From: Apium graveolens
Lineage: Eukaryota > Streptophyta > Magnoliopsida > Apiales > Apiaceae
Assembly (NCBI RefSeq): GCF_009905375.1
Contig: NC_133650.1
Location: 301,691,957 to 301,755,956, forward strand
DNA length: 64,000 bases
Reading direction: 5' to 3'
Below the pieces are notes generated by a model. That model saw nothing but the letters and a program-made list of their open reading frames with translations, did not search any database and was not told the origin of the DNA. This document shows, in pieces, positions 11,267 through 20,802 of the stretch; the first letter of the stretch is position 1, and each line of letters opens with the position of its first letter. A program made the translations under genes and the position numbers.

Positions 11267-12218
11267 TGTTATTCCCAGTGAACTAACAATGAGATTTACA
11301 GAAGGGGGGTTGAATGTAAATCTCAAAACTTTTTCAAATTTTGAGCAGTTTCTAAGGCTAAGTGTTTAAGTGAACAAATGTGTGTGAATTGCTTGAAGCT
11401 GATACAGACAGATATATATTCAAACACAAATGTAAGGAACACAAAGAACTTAAAAACTTTTCTGGTGGATTTGTTATTCCACCAGAGATGTGTTATTTCA
11501 GAAAATCTGTGATTCAAAGAATTAAATCACAGCTGCTTCCTAGTACAAACTAGATGATTTTCTCTCTTGACATTTCTAAACAGCTCAGGAAAATTCTTAT
11601 CTAATTACTAGCTGCTACTTGGTTTATATAACACCAAGTTTACAAGTGAAGACAAAACTGTAAAATACAATTGAAAGGATTCTTCACATGTTTCTTCTTC
11701 ATTTCTCTGTCCAATACAATCTAGGATAATCTGTGAATCTTTGAATACTTCCTTGTTTGCATCAGAATGAGAATGCTGCATTTTCTTGATTCCTCCTAGA
11801 GGCTTCCACATTCCAGTTTGTCTCTGTCAACCCATATGCCTCTGTTAGCTTGTGAATTGTCACTATCAACTGCTAATGAACCAAGCATCCGTTCAAGCTT
11901 TCATCCGTTGATGCCTTATCCATTGAGGCTTTATCCGTTGAAGCTTTATCCGTTGATGCATTATCAGTTGAAGTCTTTATCCGTTGAAGCACTTATCCGT
12001 TGATGGATATTATCCGTTGAAGCATTAGAGACATCCGTTGAAGCTTTGTTTCTTATCCGTTGAAGGTCTTCAATATCCGTTGATACTTCTTCACTTATAC
12101 AAAATTACAAGGCATGAAATATTTACAATTAGCCCTCCTATTTGTATATCCATTAGTAGTCAACATGACTGATAATTTCCTACAACATCTAAGAATTACA
12201 ACTTGAAACCAGAGAATG
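11267..12218 (-). repeat. 3' LTR of element B, truncated
   Basis: It is nearly identical to the right LTR up to the GAGAATG at 12212-12218, after which the sequence switches to RT coding sequence. The missing part corresponds to 17653-17803 of the other LTR. A cluster of ATCCGTTGA copies lies at about 11888-12090, with about nine exact copies and several one-base variants on the plus strand. Confidence 0.9.
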
Positions 12219-14311
12219 TTTCATCAAAATCTGGCAACTGGAGCAAATGTTTCATCAAAATCTATTCCCTCTTGTTGAGAATAGCCTTTAGCAACCAATC
12301 TGGCTTTATTCCTTATGACAATGCCATTTTCATCCATCTTGTTTCTGAATACCCATTTTGTGTCAATAGAACTCTTGTTCTTTGGCTTGGGTACCAGCTT
12401 CCATACTTTGTTTCTCTCAAATTGGTTTAGCTCCTCTTGCATTGCTAAAATCCAATCTGGTTCAAAAAGAGCTTCTTCTACTCTCTTAGGTTCCTCTTGT
12501 GATAGAAAGCTACTGTACAGACATTCATCTTGAGTAGCCCTTCTAGTTTGCACTTTAGATGTGGCATCACCAATGATCAGTTCAAAAGGGTGATTCTTGG
12601 TCCATTTCCTTTGAGATGGTAGATTAGCTCTAGATGAGGTTGCCTCAGTATTGTCATGATGTGAGGTAGAATGTTGATTGGTTGACACTCCCCCTAAGTT
12701 GCTGATCCTTTGAGAAGAATTGGGAGTTCTGTCAACTGATGAAGTGAATTGATTATCCGTTGACAGACTGTGATCAACGGATGCTTCATTACGAACTTCA
12801 ACGGATGATGCACTTTGTCTTTCAACGGATGCTGCATTGCTTCTTTCAACGGAAGCTGAGCTATGACTTTCAACGGATGCAACATTCTGTGCATTATCCA
12901 AAGGCAGATTTTGAATCCCTCTTGTGATGCCTTCTTCATCATTCTCATCTTCACCATCATCACAATTTATCTCAATATTGCCAAATTTGAGTCCTTCATG
13001 ATGTCCTTCATCTGTTAGTCCATCAATCTTTTTATCATCAAACACAACATGTACAGATTCCATGACAATGTTGGTTCTTAGATTGTAGACCCTATATGAT
13101 TTTCCAGCAGAATAACCAACAAATATTCCTTCATCAGCCTTTGCATCAAACTTCCCTTTGTGATCAGATTGATTCCTTAAGATGTAGCATTTGCAACCAA
13201 AGACATGTAGAAAGTTTAAAGTTGGTTTTCTTCTTTTGAATAATTGATAGGGAGTCATGCCTTTTGCTTGATTGATTAGAGAAATGTTCTGAGTGTGACA
13301 TGCACAGTTAACAGCCTCAGCCCAAAAATAAGTTGGGAGTTTTGACTCTTCAAGCATTGTCCTTGCAGCTTCAATTAGTGATCTGTTCTTCCTTTCCACC
13401 ACACCATTTTGTTGTGGAGTCCTTGGAGCTGAGAACTCATGCATGATCCCACTTTCTTCACAGAACAACTTCATGGTTGAATTCTTGAACTCAGTTCCAT
13501 TGTCACTCCTAATATTCCTTACTTTGAAATCATGATGATTGTTGACTTGCTTGATATGAATGATGATGATTTCACTAGCTTCATCCTTTGATCCAAGAAA
13601 ATAAACCCATGAAAACTTTGAGAAATCATCTACAATCACTAGGCAATATCTTTTCCTTGAAATTGATAATACATTGACTGGTCCAAAAAGATCCATGTGT
13701 AGAAGTTGTAGTGGTTCATCAATTGCAGATTCAAGCTTCTTACTGAATGATACTTTCTTTTGCTTTCCTTTCTGACAAGCATCACACAGTCCATCCCTTG
13801 TGAATTCAACTAGAGGCATTCCTCTAACTAAGTCCTTTTTGACTAGATCATTCATTGACTTGAAATTCAAATGGGACAGCTTCTTGTGCTATAGCCAACT
13901 TTCAACTGGACTTGCTTTGCTGAGAAGACAAGTAATGGATTCTACATCTGTAGAGTTGAAATCAGCTAAGTACACATTCCCTTTTCCAACTCCAGTTAGA
14001 ACCACTTTATTGTCCTTCTTACTTGTGACAATACAGGCTTCAGAATTGAAGGAAACAATATTCCCTCTGTCACATAGTTGACTGATGCTCAATAAATTGT
14101 GTTTGAGACCATCAACCAATGCAACTTCATCAATGATGATATTTTCTTTTGAAATCAAGCCATATCCCATAGTGAATCCTTTGCTGTCATCTCCAAAGGT
14201 TATGCTAGGGCCAGCTCTCTCCTTAAACTCTGTGAGCAGGGTGAAATATCCTGTCATGTGTCTTGAACAACCACTGTCCAAGTACCATAGATTCCTTCTT
14301 TGTCCCTGCAC
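12219..14311 (-). pseudogene. Element B pol fragment: protease, integrase and start of RT
   Basis: The protease region (14311-13889) contains the aspartic protease motif LDSG in the copia context DSGCSRHMTG. The frame is broken by TAG at 13889-13891, where related elements have a Trp codon, so this is probably a TGG-to-TAG change. Beyond it (13870-12224) lie the integrase zinc region, the catalytic core with LHMDLFGP, RSDNGTEF and VVERKNRS (all three acidic residues present), a Ser/Val-rich linker, and the first RT block through [11 protein letters not shown] then ends abruptly at the deletion junction. The linker at about 12753-12888 holds six copies of the family motif TCAACGGAT or its complement, which encode repeating SVE/SVD peptides. 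Confidence 0.9.
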
Positions 14312-14342
14312 ACAACAAAATCAATCAAGTTGATTTTGGTAC
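14306..14342 (-). other. Gag-protease junction of element B, 37-nt intron-like segment
   Basis: On the minus strand, GT at 14342 follows the last Trp codon of gag. A T-rich tract and TGCAG end at 14306 just before the protease. The gag stop codon lies inside. Gag and protease are in different frames, and removing these 37 bases would bring them into one frame. Element C has a similar 39-nt segment. The length is below known plant introns, so splicing is only a hypothesis. Confidence 0.35.
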
Positions 14343-16640
14343 CCAAGTTTCCTTGGGTCCAGCCTTGTTAGTCTTTTTCCTAGACTTCATTCCTCTTGCA
14401 TCTTTTGACTTAGGTAACTTTGGGTCAACCTTGGTCTCAGATGTGGTTGGTTGAAGTGTAGGGTTAGTCACACAATCATTTAACACATTTGATTGAATTT
14501 GATAAGGCATAGGTTGTGCAAACATGTTATTCCACATAGGCATATTGTATGTCATTTGAGGCATACTAAATGCAGTAAAATAAGGATTATTAATATATGG
14601 CATGTTTGCAAAATGTGCATGGGGATTCTGGTGAGACATAACAGGCATAGCATGCAGAGGTGACATAGACATGTTAGGCATTGAGGGATTTGAAGGCATG
14701 AGAGCATTTTTAACAGATTTGCAATTATCAGATAGGTGATTAACACTTTTACAATGCACACAGCTTTTTCTAGGAGCATACCTATCAGGTGTGTAATTGT
14801 TATGTTTATTAATCCCTACCTTCCCATTTCTTTTAGATTTTCTTTTAGTTTCCTTCTTATCCTCAACCAACTTAAGCCTATCTTTCAGCTGATCTAAAGT
14901 CATGTGTCCTATATTCACCTTACTGACATCTCTGGATGTGCTAGCTCTTTCTTTGACAAAGTTCTTGAGAGTTGAATCATTCTTTTTATTGAGGTTTTTA
15001 TTTTTAAAAGAACTTGCCTGATTTAATTGATGAGCCTTCAACGGATGCTCCTTTTCTTCCTTCAACGGATAACTTTCATCATTCGTTGATTCCACATCCG
15101 TTGACAATCCATCAATTAATTCTAACTCCTTTTTATTTTTCTTCCAGGCAACCTCACAGAATGATTCAATTCCTTGAACCTTTGCAATCTGAACACTAAC
15201 ATCCCTAGATGTTTTCCAGGCCTTGATTACCTCTTGCTCACTTTCTAACTGTTTAGAAAGAATTTCTACTTTCTTAACAGCTTCTGCTAGTTCACTCTCA
15301 ACAGTCAAGCATTTAAGTTTTATCTTTTCAAGCTCAATTACCTGATCCTCTAACACAGCATTCCTATCACTTAAAAACACATTATTCTCCTTGATCCTAC
15401 TGTTTTCTTTTGCTAGTGATTTAAGGGAAACACGCAAATGATATAATTCATTGGACATATTATTTATGGCTTTATTGCATTCATATTTAGAAAGCTGAGA
15501 GAGATCAGTAGTAATTACCTGTTTGCTTGATGAACTAGTTTCATTTTTATCAGAATTAGCCATCAGGGCTAGGTTGACATATTCCATATCATCATCTTCA
15601 TTGACCCCATTTGCAAAGTGTCCACTAATGCCACAGTTGTAACATTTGAACTTTGATTTGTCCACCATGTTTTTGTTTGGCTTAGTGAACTTTGTATTTT
15701 TTCTGAACTTCATCTTTGCAAACCTCCTGGACAGAAAAGCCAGATGTTCATCAACATCATCAGAGTCATCCTGACTGGAATTGTCTTCATCCTCAGCTGC
15801 TTGCTCTTTACCCTTGCTTGATTCTGATTTGCTTGTGCCAATTTTGAGACTTGGCATTGTCTTCTCCTCATTCCTGGCTTCCATCTTCTCACTGTCAGCT
15901 ACAAGAGCAACTGTTCCTCCTTTTCTCTTTCCCTTTTCCAACAGCTCATCCTGCTCCATTTCAAGTTCATAAGTCTTCAGAATTCCATATAATCTTTCAA
16001 GTGTGAAGTTCTTATAATCTTGAGAATTTCTTAAAGAGACAGTCATGGGCTTCCATTCCTTTGGCAGAGACCTAAGAAATTTTAAGTTGGAATCCTTGAC
16101 TTGGTACACTCTACCATACAGCTTCAATCCATTTAACAGTTTCTGAAATCTGTTGAAGGTATCATTTAATGATTCACCTTCTTCAAAGTGAAAATATTCA
16201 TACTGTTGAATAAGAAGCTGCATCTTGTTCTCTCTGACCTGCTCAGTACCTTCACAGATGATTTGTACAGTATCCCAAACTTCCTTTGCAGTTTGGCTAT
16301 TGATGACATTGTCAAACATATCTTGATCTAAGCCATTAAACAAAATGTTCAAGGCTCTCTTGTCCTTGCGGATTTCTTCCATGTCTTCAATAGTCCATTC
16401 TGCTTTTGGCTTGAGAATGGACTGTCCAACAGCAACTGTTGCAGTAGGATCTGTGGCTACTTTGTGAGGGATGTGAGGACCATTTTCAATACAGTTGATG
16501 TAGCTTTCATCTTGAGAAAGAAGATGTAAATGCATCTTCACTTTCCAGTGATGATAATTATCTTTTTCCAGGACTGGGATCTTTATACCAATATCCTTCC
16601 TACTCATGATGGTAGCAAGAGGATTCTTCTGTGCACTCAT
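14325..16640 (-). CDS. Element B Gag, 771 aa
   Basis: The ORF starts at ATG 16640, just after the primer binding site, and runs without a stop to 14325. The N-terminal region has the copia Gag pattern of plant elements: YHHWKVKM near residue 30, and an AKEVWDTVQ and LLIQQYEYFHFEEGESL segment around 120-160. A first zinc knuckle near residue 330 reads CYNCGISGHFANG and lacks the final Cys. A second, CVHCKSVNHLSDNC near 635, has the full CX2CX4HX4C spacing. A helical coiled-coil-like region lies between them (about 400-480), and the C-terminus is Met/Asn/Pro-rich then basic. Gag forms the virus-like particle and binds element RNA. Two family-motif clusters lie in it at about 15036-15105. The ORF is open, although the element as a whole is dead. 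Confidence 0.88.
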   Translation of the reverse strand: MSAQKNPLATIMSRKDIGIKIPVLEKDNYHHWKVKMHLHLLSQDESYINCIENGPHIPHKVATDPTATVAVGQSILKPKAEWTIEDMEEIRKDKRALNILFNGLDQDMFDNVINSQTAKEVWDTVQIICEGTEQVRENKMQLLIQQYEYFHFEEGESLNDTFNRFQKLLNGLKLYGRVYQVKDSNLKFLRSLPKEWKPMTVSLRNSQDYKNFTLERLYGILKTYELEMEQDELLEKGKRKGGTVALVADSEKMEARNEEKTMPSLKIGTSKSESSKGKEQAAEDEDNSSQDDSDDVDEHLAFLSRRFAKMKFRKNTKFTKPNKNMVDKSKFKCYNCGISGHFANGVNEDDDMEYVNLALMANSDKNETSSSSKQVITTDLSQLSKYECNKAINNMSNELYHLRVSLKSLAKENSRIKENNVFLSDRNAVLEDQVIELEKIKLKCLTVESELAEAVKKVEILSKQLESEQEVIKAWKTSRDVSVQIAKVQGIESFCEVAWKKNKKELELIDGLSTDVESTNDESYPLKEEKEHPLKAHQLNQASSFKNKNLNKKNDSTLKNFVKERASTSRDVSKVNIGHMTLDQLKDRLKLVEDKKETKRKSKRNGKVGINKHNNYTPDRYAPRKSCVHCKSVNHLSDNCKSVKNALMPSNPSMPNMSMSPLHAMPVMSHQNPHAHFANMPYINNPYFTAFSMPQMTYNMPMWNNMFAQPMPYQIQSNVLNDCVTNPTLQPTTSETKVDPKLPKSKDARGMKSRKKTNKAGPKETWVPKST

Positions 16641-16686
16641 GATGTTAGCAAAATAGATCTTTAAACTCTTTGTATGTTAAGAGCCT

Positions 16687-16698
16687 GCTCTGATACCA
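16687..16698 (-). promoter_or_regulatory. Primer binding site of element B
   Basis: On the minus strand TGGTATCAGAGC lies two bases inside the 5' LTR. It is complementary to the 3' end of plant initiator methionine tRNA, the usual primer of Ty1/copia elements. Confidence 0.9.
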
Positions 16699-16700
16699 AT

Positions 16701-17803
16701 TGTTATTCCCAGTGGACTAACAATGAGATTTACAGAAGGGGGGTTGAATGTAAATCTCAAAACTTTTTCAAGTTTTAAGCAGTTTCTAAGGCTAAGTGTT
16801 TAAGTGAACAAATGTGTGTGAATTGCTTGAAGCTGATACAGACAGATATATATTCAAACACAAATATAAGGAACACAAAGAACTTAAAAACTTTTCTGGT
16901 GGATTTTTTATTCCACCAGAGATGTGTTATTTCAGAAAATCTGTGATTCAAAGAATTAAATCACAGCTGCTTCCTAGTACAAACTAGATGATTTTCTCTC
17001 TTGATATTTCTAAACAGCTCAGGAAAATTCTTATCTAATTACTAGCTGCTACTTGGTTTATATAACACCAAGTTTACAAGTGAAGACAAAACTGTAAAAT
17101 ACAATTGAAAGGATTCTTCACATGTTTCTTCTTCATTTCTCTGTCCAATGCAATCTAGGATAATCTGTGAATCTTTGAATACTTCCTTGTTTGTATCAGA
17201 ATGGGAATGCTGTATTTTCTTGATTCCTCCTAGAGGCTTCCACATTCCAGTTTGTCTCTGTCAACCCATGTGCCTCTGTCAGCTTGTGAATTGTCACTAT
17301 CAACTGCTAATGAACCAAGCATCCGTTCAAGCTTTCATCCATTGATGCCTTATCCATTGAGGCTTTATCCGTTGAAGCTTTATTCGTTGATGCATTATCA
17401 GTTGAAGTCTTTATCCGTTGAAGCACTTATCCGTTGATGGATATTATCCGTTGAAGCATTAGAGACATCCGTTGAAGCTTTGTTTCTTATCCGTTGAAGG
17501 TCTTCAATATCCGTTGATACTTCTTCACTTATACAAAATTACAAGGCATGAAATATTTATAATTAGCCCTCCTATTTGTATATCCATTAGTAGTCAACAT
17601 GACTGATAATTTCCTACAACATCTAAGAATTACAACTTGAAACCAGAGAATGAAATGTGCTACAATACTAAACTTATTGCTAAGTAAAGCTACTCCTTCA
17701 ACGGATAGCCAAGATGGTCTTATCCGTTGAGGCTACAATCACTAGATTTCTACTTAAGTGTTTTGTTTAACTTATCATCAAACTGATACACATATTCCTA
17801 ACA
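16701..17803 (-). repeat. 5' LTR of element B, complete (1103 bp)
   Basis: It begins next to the PBS and ends with CTAACA before the TSD. A TATATAAA promoter box lies at about 17057-17064 on the minus strand. The plus strand carries eight exact ATCCGTTGA copies (about 17365-17725), about five one-base variants, and one TCAACGGAT at 17698. Divergence from the left LTR is a few per cent by eye. Confidence 0.92.
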
Positions 17804-18508
17804 GACCTCAAACCCATTAATTTATATTAACACAAAATATTAAAAAATTTCACATTATTGGTAAGATATTCTCGCCGAGCTTATAATTTTAATTTACTAA
17901 ACGTAGAATGTGACGATGTTTTTGGGCCGGGTCATGTAGTCAAATTTCGAGTATTTTTTGAACAATGGGCCAAGTTCTAAAATGCATTGACTCATTATAA
18001 TTCGAACTTATCTAAATATGTAATACCAATATAAATTATTTATATATAAGCGATCCTATTTTCAATATTTTAAAAAATATATATATATATGTACATTTTA
18101 ATTACTTTTTATAATAAAAAATATGTTAAAAATATATGAGATATATTTTCAAACTAAAAAATGATTACTAAATAAGATAATAATCCATTTATGTACTATG
18201 CCTAATTTTATATCTGTTTTTAAAAAAAATTATATATGTACATTTAAATTACTTTTTATAATAAAAAAATATGTTAAAAATATATGAGATATATTTTCAA
18301 ACTAAAAAATGATTAATAAATAAGATAATAATCCATTTTTGTAATATGCCTAATTTTATATCTCGAATTCAATTCTTTAAAATTAACTGTACAAATATTT
18401 AACTAACTATCTTTTTTTTTGCATAATTCAAGTAAGTATCTTTAAAGTTAAATAAAATATTCATTTAGCACACTTACATATTATGTGTATGATAAAAAGC
18501 ACATGTGA

Positions 18509-18580
18509 GAATATGGTGTAGTGGTAAAAGGTTGTATGGTTGAATGAAATAACTTGTTTTCGATTCCTACGAACCACATC
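18509..18580 (+). other. tRNA-like segment in the inner Helitron
   Basis: A Pol III A-box-like TAGTGGTAAAAG is followed about 40 bases later by TTTTCGATTCCTACG, similar to a B box and T arm, then ACCACA. The spacing is tRNA-like, but the arms pair poorly and this copy is degenerate. Equivalent segments occur at the same place in other family-alpha Helitrons. Confidence 0.45.
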
Positions 18581-20286
18581 TTTTATATAAATTTTAAAAA
18601 TAGGGGTAATTTAGTCTTTTCAATGAGACTTTTTAATCTCATGAATTTATACCCTTGTTGGGCTATTATATATAGAAGAGATTGAATCTGTTAATATTTG
18701 TTAAGATAAAGTTACATGTATGTGTATGTATGTAAATTATTATTTATTATATTTTTGAGTAAATTATGTTGATCTCGTTTATTTATATTCAAGATATCTT
18801 GGTCATGTATATATCTAATTGTTATTCAGTAAATTACTCAAATAACATGTATTTATGATTATTCAAAAATTATAATTATCTAATAAATAAATTACAATTA
18901 TTTATATATCGTAGTCGTAGTAGCACTGAAAATCAATCAATATCTATTTTTACTCAACAGTGCATGAGTCATGGATCAGACATAAAAATAATTCATATAT
19001 CGTCAAGACTAACTATCGATATTCTGAAGTTTTTTTTCAAGAATCTGAAGATAAATTTGTACTAATATCATCATTCAAATCATTTTAAAGTTTTTTTCAT
19101 TTATGATACTAGTATTTCTTTTTATAGTAACTTGATAGCATTGTATACTATTTTTCTAAATTAAATATTTTCAATTTGATGATTTTTTTTAAATATTAGT
19201 TGAACTTGTTAATCCTTTCAAAATATCGACTAATATTAATTATTTTATTTAAATAACATAAGATGGATTAAATCAAATAGTAAAATACATTATAGTTTTA
19301 ACTTTTTTTCAAATAAATTGAAATAGCTGTACAATATTTTCCAACACTAAATATTTTTTTGTAAATTTATTATTGCTAATTTAATTTTTATTTTTCAAAA
19401 TATTGAATTATATAATTTTAGAAGTTTCTTATATATATATATATATATGTGAGAGTCCTTCTTTTTAGTTCAGTACGGGAGTCCATAGATGTTCTGTAAA
19501 TAAAATAGTATAAAAATAGTAATTTTGATACATAATATCAATTGACTTGATCATATAAAGACATCAAAAATATTAATTTTTATTAATATAAGATATTATA
19601 AAATTTATCCTTATTAGTAAGATATTCTCGTCGAGCTTATAATTTAAATTTATTAAATCTAGATAGTGATGATGTATTTTCGGCTAGGTCATGTATTCAA
19701 ATTTCGAGTATTTTTCAAAATGGGTAAAATTCTGATTTTAAAGCTAGTAATTTTGATACATAAATCAATTGACTTGATTGTATAAAGTCCCAAAGATATT
19801 AATTTTGTTAGTAAGATTTTCTCGTCAAACTCGTAATTCAAATTAAACCTATGTAGTGACATGATATTTTCGGGCAGACGATTTAGTCTGATTTCGAGTA
19901 TTTTTTGAAAAATGGGTCAAATTCTAATTTTGAATTCGAAGTAAATCGAAATACGCTAATTATAACTTATCTAAATATTTAGTATATATATATATATTAT
20001 TTATATAAGTGTATCTCTTTTTAACATATAAAAAATTAATTATATGTACAATTTATTTTTTTTATTAAAAATATGTATTAAAAATATATGAGACATACTT
20101 TTTAAACTAAATTATTTAATATATAAGGTAATGATCCGTTTATATACTGTACTTAACTTTGTATCTCAAATTTAATTGTTCAAAACTAACTCTACAAATA
20201 TATTAGTAATTATGTTTAAAGTTAAATAAATTGTGGTTATTTACGACACTCACATATTATGTGTATGATAAAAATCTTAAGTAATA

Positions 20287-20350
20287 GTGTGGTGTAGTAG
20301 TAAGTTGATGTGCTTGTGAACCTGAAAACTCAGGTTCAATCCCTCCAAAC
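20287..20350 (+). other. tRNA-like segment in the outer Helitron
   Basis: TGTAGTAGTAAG (A-box-like) is followed by CTCAGGTTCAATCCCTCC (B-box-like). GAACCTGAAAACTCAGGTTC between them can pair as a stem. It lies about 110-170 bases from the Helitron 5' end. It is not a functional tRNA by inspection, because no clean acceptor stem is visible. Confidence 0.5.
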
Positions 20351-20458
20351 AACCTCTTTTTATATAAATTTAAAATACAGGGGTAAATTAGTCATTTCAA
20401 TGAGACTTTTTAATCTCATGAATTTATCCCCTTATTCTCCTATTATATATAGAAGAGA

Positions 20459-20802
20459 TTTGGGCGACGCAACATGTGAAAGTGTCCATATATTCATCTT
20501 TGAAAAAAAATGATGTAACGACAGAGAAAACGAGAGCAAAAATAAAAAATATTGTGCGCGTCACCTGTGCTCTTTCTTGGATGTAGCCCAGTTCCATCTA
20601 CTAATTTATTTAAGAAACCAAATAAATGAAGTTATTGAGAGCTGACATGACTTCCGGTAAAAGAATGCACATTGTAATGTTTCCCTGATTAGCATTTGGT
20701 CACTTTACCATTCTTGAACCTTCCCATGCTCATTGCTAAAAGACGAGACCACAGTCCAATGACGTGCATATAAAATTTGTGACGTTGAAGTTTAAGCTTA
20801 AA
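20459..20802 (+). pseudogene. UGT 5' relic and upstream block, plus orientation
   Basis: Upstream block sequence (GAGAAAACGAGAGCAAAAA type) is followed by an ATG at 20646 whose first codons match the intact UGT start: a TSGKR-like start and then MHIVMFP. The next codon, Trp in the intact gene, is TGA. After a short match to the FGH segment the frame is lost near 20720. Sequence then continues as the AGACGAGACCACAGTCC flank seen near 58.4 kb. Confidence 0.75.

Larger units (their letters stand above)
11267..17803 (-). mobile_element. Copia element B: Sirevirus-like Ty1/copia retrotransposon with internal deletion
   Basis: The element is bounded by TG...CA ends (TGTTATTCCC at 11267, CTAACA ending 17803) and a perfect 5-bp TSD GACCT at 11262-11266 and 17804-17808. 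On the minus strand the order is 5' LTR, PBS, gag, protease, integrase, then a truncated RT joined directly to the 3' LTR. RNase H, the rest of RT, the polypurine tract and the first 151 bases of the 3' LTR are missing. Because the TSD is intact and reverse transcription would have repaired the LTR, the deletion probably happened after insertion. Confidence 0.92.
9683..18681 (-). mobile_element. Helitron (family alpha), inner copy, interrupted by copia element B
   Basis: The 3' end is CTAG at 9683 next to the hairpin ACCCGTG...CACGGGT. The 5' end is TCTCTTCTATATATAATAG at 18681. The flanking bases are A and T. Sequence on either side belongs to the outer Helitron, so this copy inserted into it. 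It was later split by copia element B at 11267-17803, whose TSD reads as an empty site in the related Helitrons near 22352 and 61085. A tRNA-like segment (18509-18580) lies near the 5' end. The small AT-rich frames inside (for example 9658-10041) look random. Confidence 0.8.
8676..20458 (-). mobile_element. Helitron (family alpha), outer copy, interrupted by another Helitron and copia element B
   Basis: Read on the minus strand, the element ends at the left with a GC hairpin followed by CTAG at 8676, and starts at the right with TCTCTTCTATATATAATAGG at 20458. The flanks are A and T, the normal Helitron target. Its own sequence is about 8676-9682 plus 18682-20458. The host DNA on both sides is continuous in the paralogous block near 58.70 kb, which gives an empty site. 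A 5' subterminal hairpin (ATGAGA...TCTCAT) and a tRNA-like segment (20287-20350) lie near the 5' end. There is no Rep/helicase ORF, so it is non-autonomous. Confidence 0.8.

Noticed and set aside
11888..12090. CRISPR-like array from the ATCCGTTGA repeats
   Set aside because: The repeats are 9 bases long with irregular spacing, lie in an LTR, and the DNA is a plant nuclear genome.
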